Assembly: GCA_023667095.1 (NCBI GenBank)
Contig: JAMPAT010000005.1
Location: 83,277 to 147,276, forward strand
Direction: 5' to 3'
DNA: 64,000 nt
Origin: Bacteroidales bacterium
GTDB lineage: Bacteria > Bacteroidota > Bacteroidia > Bacteroidales > UBA932
Each line of letters opens with the position of its first letter. The stretch's first letter is position 1. The position numbers were made by a program, and so were the translations under genes. Positions 53,876 to 60,078 of this stretch are shown here, in pieces. Under the pieces are notes generated by a model. That model worked only from the letters and a program-made list of their open reading frames with translations. It was not told the DNA's origin and did not search any database.

Positions 53876-55594
53876 CTATTTGACAGCCTCCTCTGCCTGG
53901 GACACATTTATGATAAAGTCACCTATCCTCTCCAGCTCAGCAATCACGTCCATATAGTAGACTCCAGTCTGATAGTTATAGCCGTCATTCTCAATGTTCG
54001 CTATATGTTCCTCACGAAGACGGTTGCGGCACGAGTTGATTGCATCCTCTGCATTCCGCGCATTCATTATGTCATGCACCTCGCCGTATGGCCTGCGAAG
54101 ATTCTCAAGCATCGCATCGTATGCTGCCTGCACAGTGTCAAGCATCTGGTTCAGCCTGCCAAGCATATCTTCATCAAACATCTTGTTGTGGGCATTCTTG
54201 CGCTGAAGGATACGCCCGATAGCCTCGCCTGAGTCACCGAGGCTCTCCAGCTCCCCTATAATCTTGTACATGGCCTTGACCCTCTTCCCTGAAGCCTCGC
54301 TCAGCTGCCCCTTGGACACCTCGCTGAGATATGAAGCTATCTCATATTCAATCCTGTCTGTTATATCCTCATATTTGACGAGCTTCTTGTTAAGTTCCGC
54401 GAACTTGCCCGGGTCCTGCTCATTTATCGCCTGCCGGATATACCCGTATCCTTTATAGCAGATTTCAGCGAAATGGGCAATCTCCAGCCTGGCCTCATCA
54501 AGGGACAGTTCTGCCGTACTGAGGATTCCTCCTGAGATATATCTGAGGCTGAAAGTCTCTTCCTCCTCACCCTTAGGGGTCTTGACCATCCACGTCACAA
54601 TCTTGACAATTACAGGCACAAACCATATAAGTATCAAGGTATTGGTTATATTGAACAGCGTATGCAGGGTAGCGATGCCATAGAGCAGGGAAGTCTGCGT
54701 AGCAGTATCGGCAGACGTAAGGTCTGCGGAAAGCGGGGATGGAAGCCCTACAGAAGCCATTATCAACCCGATAAGCTTAAGGAACGGATTGAACAGCAGC
54801 AGTACCCACAGTACACCGAACACATTGAACAGCGTATGTGCACGGGCAGCCCTCTTTGCAGAGGTGTTTCCGACTGAAGCAGCCATGTTTGCAGTAATGG
54901 TTGTACCGATGTTTTCGCCAAGCACCATTGCAGCGGCAAGGTCAAATCCTATCAGTCCGGATGTGGCAAGGAGCATTGTAATGGCCATTGTCGCGCTGGA
55001 TGCCTGCAGGACAACTGTAAGTATCGCACCTACAGCCAGGAATATAAGCACCGAGCCGAATCCATACTCCGTAAAATGCCCGAGGAAAGACATTATAGCC
55101 TCCTTGTCTGAAAGCAGTTCACCGGCAGAGGACTTCATGAATGAAAGCCCGAGGAACATTATCGAGAACCCTATTACGAATCCTCCTATATTCCTGTTCA
55201 TCGCCTTCTTCGAGGAGATAAGCAGGAAGCCAAGGGCCATAAGCGGAACCGAGAACAGGGCTATGTCTACCGAGAAGCCAAGGGCAGTGATCCAGGCTGT
55301 AAGCGTAGTGCCGATGTTAGCCCCCATGATTACCCCGATTGCATTCGCAAGGGAAAGAAGGCCTGCATTCACAAAGCTTACGACCATTATTGTTGTGGCC
55401 GAAGATGACTGTACGAGTGCCGTAATCGCCGTTCCGGTAAGGACTCTCTTCAGAGGAGTGGATGTCATTGTCGCAAGGAAGGAGCGTAGACGGTCGCCTG
55501 CCACCTTCTGCAGGCTCTCACTCATCTGGGTCATTCCGTAAAGGAACATCCCAAGTGCACCAACAAGAGTGAAAACAAGTAAAGCAATATGCAT
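53876..55594 (-). CDS. Na/Pi cotransporter family protein with PhoU-like domain (copy 2)
   Basis: This 572-aa close paralogue of the downstream gene is nearly collinear along its whole length. QSSSATTIMVVSF, GANIGTTLTAWITALGF, QASSATMAITMLLATSGLIG and GENIGTTITANMAASVGNTS mark the two inverted membrane repeats, and a PhoU-like helical domain follows (about 340-560). Unlike copy 1 it keeps the canonical GANIGTT motif. It should import phosphate with Na+ across the inner membrane. It is divergent from the HExxH protein gene, and the shared 137-bp region carries six 11-bp-spaced TTAACA/GTAACA boxes. Confidence 0.95.
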   Translation of the reverse strand: MHIALLVFTLVGALGMFLYGMTQMSESLQKVAGDRLRSFLATMTSTPLKRVLTGTAITALVQSSSATTIMVVSFVNAGLLSLANAIGVIMGANIGTTLTAWITALGFSVDIALFSVPLMALGFLLISSKKAMNRNIGGFVIGFSIMFLGLSFMKSSAGELLSDKEAIMSFLGHFTEYGFGSVLIFLAVGAILTVVLQASSATMAITMLLATSGLIGFDLAAAMVLGENIGTTITANMAASVGNTSAKRAARAHTLFNVFGVLWVLLLFNPFLKLIGLIMASVGLPSPLSADLTSADTATQTSLLYGIATLHTLFNITNTLILIWFVPVIVKIVTWMVKTPKGEEEETFSLRYISGGILSTAELSLDEARLEIAHFAEICYKGYGYIRQAINEQDPGKFAELNKKLVKYEDITDRIEYEIASYLSEVSKGQLSEASGKRVKAMYKIIGELESLGDSGEAIGRILQRKNAHNKMFDEDMLGRLNQMLDTVQAAYDAMLENLRRPYGEVHDIMNARNAEDAINSCRNRLREEHIANIENDGYNYQTGVYYMDVIAELERIGDFIINVSQAEEAVK

Positions 55595-55670
55595 AAATTA
55601 AAATCCTTTAATAAAAATTTATCGCAAGAATAACAAAAAAGCATTAGATTTGCACCCCGTTACAAACAAT

Positions 55671-55731
55671 GTAACAAAGATTTAACCATGCCGTAACAAT
55701 GGCTTAACCTTGCTGTAACAAAGGTTTAACA
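55671..55731. promoter_or_regulatory. array of six 11-bp-periodic GTAACA/TTAACM boxes
   Basis: GTAACA (55671), TTAACC (55682), GTAACA (55693), TTAACC (55704), GTAACA (55715) and TTAACA (55726) start exactly 11 bp apart with 5-bp spacers. This also gives three 22-bp units. The layout matches PhoP-type PHO boxes of Bacillus (TTAACA repeats, 11-bp period). It begins 77 bp before the Na/Pi copy 2 start and ends at the base before the ATG of the opposite gene. Confidence 0.65.
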
Positions 55732-58700
55732 ATGATTGGACCGAAACCGTCTACAAGATACTTTATCACCATACTAATGATGCTTGCAGTCCATTGCGTC
55801 TGCAGCGCACAGTTCTATACAGCAGGCGACGACCCTGCCTCGACAAGGTGGAACAGGACAGAGACCGGAAACTACAGGATAATATATCCGCGCGGGCTTG
55901 ACTCCCTGGCCATGTCATATGGCCGGAAGCTGGAACATTACCGCCTCCCGGCAGGACGCTCTGCCGGATTCGTCCCGGGGGAAAGCATCCGCGGCAAGAT
56001 GCCTGTCGTACTGCATGCATTCAACGCAAATTCCAACGGCTCTGTAGCCTGGGCCCCCAAGAGGATGGACCTGTTCACATCTCCACAGCCATATGCACCG
56101 GAGGCCATGCCCTGGATAGACATGCTCGCAATCCACGAACAGAGGCACGCGGCACAGATGCAGGCAGGTATTTCAGGAGGCTTCAGGCCATTCGGATGGA
56201 TTTTCGGGGAAATGTTCAACGGACTGGTTGCAGGACTTTGGTCATACACGTGGTTTCTCGAAGGTGATGCAGTCGTGGCGGAGACAGCACTGTCCAATTC
56301 AGGAAGAGGCCGCACTGCAGACTTCATGAACTATTACATGATAGCATTTGACAACGGGGATTTCCGCAACTGGAACAGGTGGAAGTTCGGTTCGCAGCGC
56401 AACTATACACCAAACCATTATGCAGCAGGCTATCTCATGATAGGGGGAATCCGTTACAGGTATGGATACAGCAACATATCCGGTGACTATTCAAGGCATA
56501 TCTCACGCAACATCTACGACTTCGACGGACTGAACACAGTTGTGAAAAGGAAAACCGGACTTAACCTGAAGCAGACCTATATGGAAGTGGCGGACACACT
56601 TAACAGCATCTGGCAGGAAGAGATTGAATCAAGGAAGCCTTTCATGCACTCGGAAAGCCTCATGCCTAAGCCATCGGGATACTATACTGAATATTCACAG
56701 CTCGAATTTGCGGACAATTACCTCTATGCAATAAGGAGTGGCATGACAAGGGCTGCGGAACTTGTCAGGATAGACAGGTTCGGAAGGGAAAACAGCGTAA
56801 TGCCATTTTCCGGTACCACAAGCCAGCTGTGCTTCCTTCCCCGGTCAGGAAGGTTCTACTGGAGCGAAAGCATACCGGACATACGCTGGAGCCAGAAAGT
56901 GAATTCCAAGATAAGATATTACGATGTAAGGCACGGCAGACGCAGGTCCCTAACCAGGGAAGGCCGTCTGTTCAACCCATGCCCATCACCGGACGAATCC
57001 ATGCTCTGCGTATCCGAATACCACGACAACGGGCGCACAGGCCTTGCCATAATAGATGCCTCAAACGGCAGGAGAATATCCTCTGCAATGGCTCCCGACT
57101 CCATCCAGGTTGTAGAAAACGCATGGATAGGCAGTACCGTCTACTCCACCGGAATATCCCCTTCCGGATACGGTATATATGCGACAGAATACGCGTGCAG
57201 GCTATCCGGGGAATGGCGTACAGTGCTTGCCCCACAGCCTGTGCAGATTGTAAATTTCAGCGGAGACGAAGACGGTCTCCATTTTGTCACGGACCGCACA
57301 GGAGTCCAGGAGTACTATAGGCTTGTCCCCGGCTCCGGGGAACTGACCCAGCTGACATCGACAAGATACGGTGCTGATGACTTCATATACAGTCCCGATG
57401 GCAAGACGCTCTACTACAGCGCAAAGCAATATCTGGGAAACCTCATTGAAAAGACACCTGCAGATTCACTGCTGCCACGGAAAGTGGATTTCAGCGATAT
57501 ACACAGGTACAGGATGGCAGATGAACTTTCAAGGCAGGAGCAGGAACTTGCCATGCAGGAGAGTGCAAAGGCAGAGCGGACAAATGCCACTGACGGACAG
57601 CAATCCACAGCCGGGGAGGTTTGCAGCACACCGGCAAGATACAGGAAATTCCCGCACCTGCTCAGGATACATTCCTGGGCACCGTTCTATTTCAACATAG
57701 ACAACATAATGTCATTCAGCGGAGAACAGCTATACGACTTCATCTCCCTCGGAGCATCCGCCCTGAGCCAGAATGACCTCGGCACAGCAGTCTCACAGTT
57801 CGGGTACTCCGCCCACAAGGACCCTTACAATGCCTCAAGATGGAGACATTCAGGCCATGTCAAGTTCACATACAGCGGCCTGTTCCCTGTAATCGAGGCC
57901 TCAGTCGACATAAATGACAGAGGAGCACGTGTCAGCGGAATTGCCAGCCAGTTCAGCAACTACGGTGTAGGCTACAGGAACCTGCGTTCAAGGGAATACG
58001 GCAAGCCATACGTATCCGGAAGCATCTCGGTATATATCCCGTTCAACTTTTCCCAGGGAGGATGGCATGCAGGGCTTGTACCGAAAGTCTCATACACACT
58101 CACCAACGATGTATTCCACACTGGAACCTCAACATACAACAGCATTGACGGCATCCATGGAGGACCGTTCCTGATGGACATGAAGGCGGGCAAAAGCATC
58201 CCGATGCAGGCAGTCGTCGGCTCAGTCAGGTTCTACCGGATACGCCCTGTTGCAGAATCCGGTGTCTATCCGCGCTGGGGATTCGGGGTTGAGACTGGAG
58301 CAGTATTCAGGCCAGGACTACAGAAATATTACTCTGCAGCGGCATATTGCAACATCTATGGCTACCTTCCAGGAATCATCCCTCAGCAAGGACTATATCT
58401 AAAGGCACTTTACCAGACTCTCCTCGGAAAGGACTATCTCTTCGGGACAAACCTTGCAGATGTCCGTCCGCAGGGGATGAGGAATGCCACCGGCCTGTCT
58501 TCCTACATAGCCGGTCATTCGACAAACAGTATAAAATTCTCTGCCAGCTACGGAATACCGGTATATATCGGTGACATTTCGGTGTTCGGGACATTCATGT
58601 ATATAAAAAGGCTTGTGGTCACCCCTTATCTTGACTACACCATGTTCGGGAATATGCGCAAAGGAAAGGGCAGTGTAGAAAGAATCACCTCCAACGGGCT

Positions 58701-58881
58701 TCTCTCTGCAGGTGCCACAGCAGCCATTGATTTCGGCAGTCTTTTCTGGATCGGATTCCCGTTCCAGGTAGGTGTCTCATGCTGTTACAATGGAGGTCCG
58801 TCATTTGAGAATATAAGGAAGAGCGGCATCCCGATGAGCCATTTTTTCATTGGCCCCGTATTTTCTGTCAGTTTCAATTAG
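55732..58881 (+). CDS. exported HExxH peptidase-like protein with beta-propeller and probable outer-membrane barrel
   Basis: This 1049-aa protein has a signal peptide (ending VCSA|QF) and an N-terminal domain (about 30-290) with AIHEQRHAAQ (H135, E136, H139) and, 38 residues later, WFLEGDAVVAE (E177). This is the HExxH...E layout of gluzincin zinc peptidases. Residues about 300-560 contain TolB/PD40-like propeller blades (FNPCPSPDESMLCVSEYHDN, DDFIYSPDGKTLYYSAKQ). After a charged linker (about 585-640) come alternating strands typical of an outer-membrane barrel, ending FSVSFN. Surface or periplasmic proteolysis is possible, but no activity is proven. If the upstream boxes control it, phosphate stress may be relevant. 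ATG codons 15-16 are an alternative start, since the array abuts the first ATG. Confidence 0.75.
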   Translation: MIGPKPSTRYFITILMMLAVHCVCSAQFYTAGDDPASTRWNRTETGNYRIIYPRGLDSLAMSYGRKLEHYRLPAGRSAGFVPGESIRGKMPVVLHAFNANSNGSVAWAPKRMDLFTSPQPYAPEAMPWIDMLAIHEQRHAAQMQAGISGGFRPFGWIFGEMFNGLVAGLWSYTWFLEGDAVVAETALSNSGRGRTADFMNYYMIAFDNGDFRNWNRWKFGSQRNYTPNHYAAGYLMIGGIRYRYGYSNISGDYSRHISRNIYDFDGLNTVVKRKTGLNLKQTYMEVADTLNSIWQEEIESRKPFMHSESLMPKPSGYYTEYSQLEFADNYLYAIRSGMTRAAELVRIDRFGRENSVMPFSGTTSQLCFLPRSGRFYWSESIPDIRWSQKVNSKIRYYDVRHGRRRSLTREGRLFNPCPSPDESMLCVSEYHDNGRTGLAIIDASNGRRISSAMAPDSIQVVENAWIGSTVYSTGISPSGYGIYATEYACRLSGEWRTVLAPQPVQIVNFSGDEDGLHFVTDRTGVQEYYRLVPGSGELTQLTSTRYGADDFIYSPDGKTLYYSAKQYLGNLIEKTPADSLLPRKVDFSDIHRYRMADELSRQEQELAMQESAKAERTNATDGQQSTAGEVCSTPARYRKFPHLLRIHSWAPFYFNIDNIMSFSGEQLYDFISLGASALSQNDLGTAVSQFGYSAHKDPYNASRWRHSGHVKFTYSGLFPVIEASVDINDRGARVSGIASQFSNYGVGYRNLRSREYGKPYVSGSISVYIPFNFSQGGWHAGLVPKVSYTLTNDVFHTGTSTYNSIDGIHGGPFLMDMKAGKSIPMQAVVGSVRFYRIRPVAESGVYPRWGFGVETGAVFRPGLQKYYSAAAYCNIYGYLPGIIPQQGLYLKALYQTLLGKDYLFGTNLADVRPQGMRNATGLSSYIAGHSTNSIKFSASYGIPVYIGDISVFGTFMYIKRLVVTPYLDYTMFGNMRKGKGSVERITSNGLLSAGATAAIDFGSLFWIGFPFQVGVSCCYNGGPSFENIRKSGIPMSHFFIGPVFSVSFN

Positions 58882-59113
58882 AGGCTGGGCGGGACTCGTT
58901 AAATGATGCCGTGATGTCTTGAGTTAGGCAGCATGGGTGTTCTGCATAGGCATTCTGCTTTGGATGTGCTTACTTGGTGCGTGTTGCTTAAGTTATGCTG
59001 CATCTTGAAAACTGATGTTCAACTTTTCAGCTTCTGTGATATTTCCGGAAGACAAAATACCACTAACGGCAACCAAAGGCATATTCTCTATACTCAACAG
59101 GACACGACTCTAT

Positions 59114-59149
59114 GTAGCAGGTTGGTACTTATTACTACCAACCTGCTAC
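59114..59149. repeat. perfect 14-bp hairpin
   Basis: GTAGCAGGTTGGTA and TACCAACCTGCTAC form a perfect 14-bp stem with an 8-nt loop (CTTATTAC). It is about 230 bp after the HExxH protein gene, with no T-run. No gene is seen between 58882 and 59898. Confidence 0.65.
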
Positions 59150-59190
59150 GCAGACATGCGATATACGCGCTGAGAGGCATATCAACGTAC

Positions 59191-59218
59191 CAGGTTGGTC
59201 ATCAGGCCTGCCAACCTG
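59191..59218. repeat. second hairpin with the CAGGTTGG motif
   Basis: CAGGTTGG (59191-59198) and CCAACCTG (59211-59218) repeat the arm sequence of the 59114 hairpin in a new, shorter hairpin with a 12-nt loop. Confidence 0.55.
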
Positions 59219-59300
59219 CACCGTCCACCGGGTTCTAGTCCAGGAGCATCAAGCATTGAACGCGCCAGGCGTTTCACTATGAATAGGTATTCCATTAAAT

Positions 59301-59486
59301 ACGTTGGGAACTTTCCTTTTTTATAAAATATTATCAATTAATTGATTACAATATAGACAGGTTCCCAATGTGCAGAAATTTTGGACATTGAGAACTTTCT
59401 TATTTCATAAAGTACTGACATTCAAATTAATATATTTTTTTCATGGTTCCCAACGTCATTCATTAATTTACATTGGGAAGCGAATC
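59301..59486. repeat. roughly 186-bp hairpin element, copy A
   Basis: The element starts ACGTTGGGAACTTTC and ends GGGAAGCGAATC. It contains two hairpins with 13-nt loops: 59359-59371 with 59385-59397 (AGGTTCCCAATGT/ACATTGAGAACTT) and 59445-59456 with 59470-59481 (GGTTCCCAACGT/ACATTGGGAAGC). It aligns over its whole length with copy B at 63028-63212. Confidence 0.75.
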
Positions 59487-59661
59487 TGATCATGTCACAA
59501 GAAGCCAACATTCAGCATATTGGCAAGTCCATTATATAATCAGCTATACATTTGCAGGAAAATACAGATACACCTGTCTAAGGATAGACCATGTCTATCA
59601 GCATCACCGGTGCACCAAGAATTGCCAACATTTTTTGGAGGATAATTTCATCACATATATC

Positions 59662-59692
59662 TTGACATATATCCATTATATTTATACTTTTG
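59662..59692 (+). promoter_or_regulatory. promoter of the small peptide-lipoprotein operon
   Basis: TACTTTTG (59685-59692) is an exact TAnnTTTG -7 match, with TTGA at 59662-59665 in the -33 position about 19 bp upstream. The predicted start near 59700 gives a leader of about 200 nt. Confidence 0.55.
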
Positions 59693-59817
59693 CGCAAAAT
59701 CTCTTGACAGTGCCAATATTAAGTAAATATTCCTATTGCGGCTATGCTTTCCAGGCCAATTCGACCTGGGGGGGGAATTTTAGCAAAATATTAGAAATAA
59801 ACGATTTACAGCAATAC

Positions 59818-59847
59818 ATGCCCGTTGCCGGTTCCGGAAGCGGGCAT
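59818..59847 (+). promoter_or_regulatory. stable hairpin in the leader of the small peptide gene
   Basis: ATGCCCG and CGGGCAT pair around an inner CCGG-TT-CCGG stem, ending 51 bp before the ATG. About 45 bp upstream is a run of eight Gs (59768-59775), unusual in this AT-rich leader. A CCAGG/CCTGG hairpin ends in that G-run. Confidence 0.45.
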
Positions 59848-59898
59848 TGTCATTATATTCTTTCTCCGGAAAATACAAATCCTTTAATAACTGATACA

Positions 59899-60063
59899 AT
59901 GAAAAAAACTGAACTTTCTAATTCCAGGGAGCAGTATGTGGCTCCCTGCTGCAATGTCCTTAACGTCGAAACTGAGGGGGTGCTTTGTGCGAGCGAGTGG
60001 GGAGATGAGGATGAAGCAGGCTCAGGGTTGTTTGAAGACCCAAACTATCAATACAACTTCTAA
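59899..60063 (+). CDS. 54-aa peptide, Bacteroidales small-protein type
   Basis: The start is the ATG at 59899 (MKKTELSNSREQYVAP). The frame is open upstream to 59473, but that part overlaps the promoter and leader and is not coding-like. The peptide has a basic N-terminus, a YVAPCCNVLNVETEGVLCAS middle with three Cys, and an acidic, Gly-containing tail ending YQYNF. Short proteins with the pattern K-K-x-Y-x-x-P-x-x-x-V-x-x-x-E-x-x-x-L-x-x-S followed by an acidic/Gly tail are frequent in Bacteroidales, often just before lipoprotein genes. Their function is not known. It is 15 bp upstream of the lipoprotein gene and surely co-transcribed. Confidence 0.7.
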   Translation: MKKTELSNSREQYVAPCCNVLNVETEGVLCASEWGDEDEAGSGLFEDPNYQYNF

Positions 60064-60078
60064 TAAACTATGCAAATA

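Noticed and set aside
55671..55736. CRISPR-like array
   Set aside because: Three 22-bp units with exact period have no spacers of 30 bp or more, and no cas genes lie nearby. The pattern fits regulator binding sites better.
59473..59898. Upstream extension of the 54-aa peptide to 196 aa
   Set aside because: The extension covers the promoter, the G8 tract and leader hairpin, and part of repeat copy A. Its residue composition is not protein-like, and the ATG at 59899 begins a typical small Bacteroidales protein.
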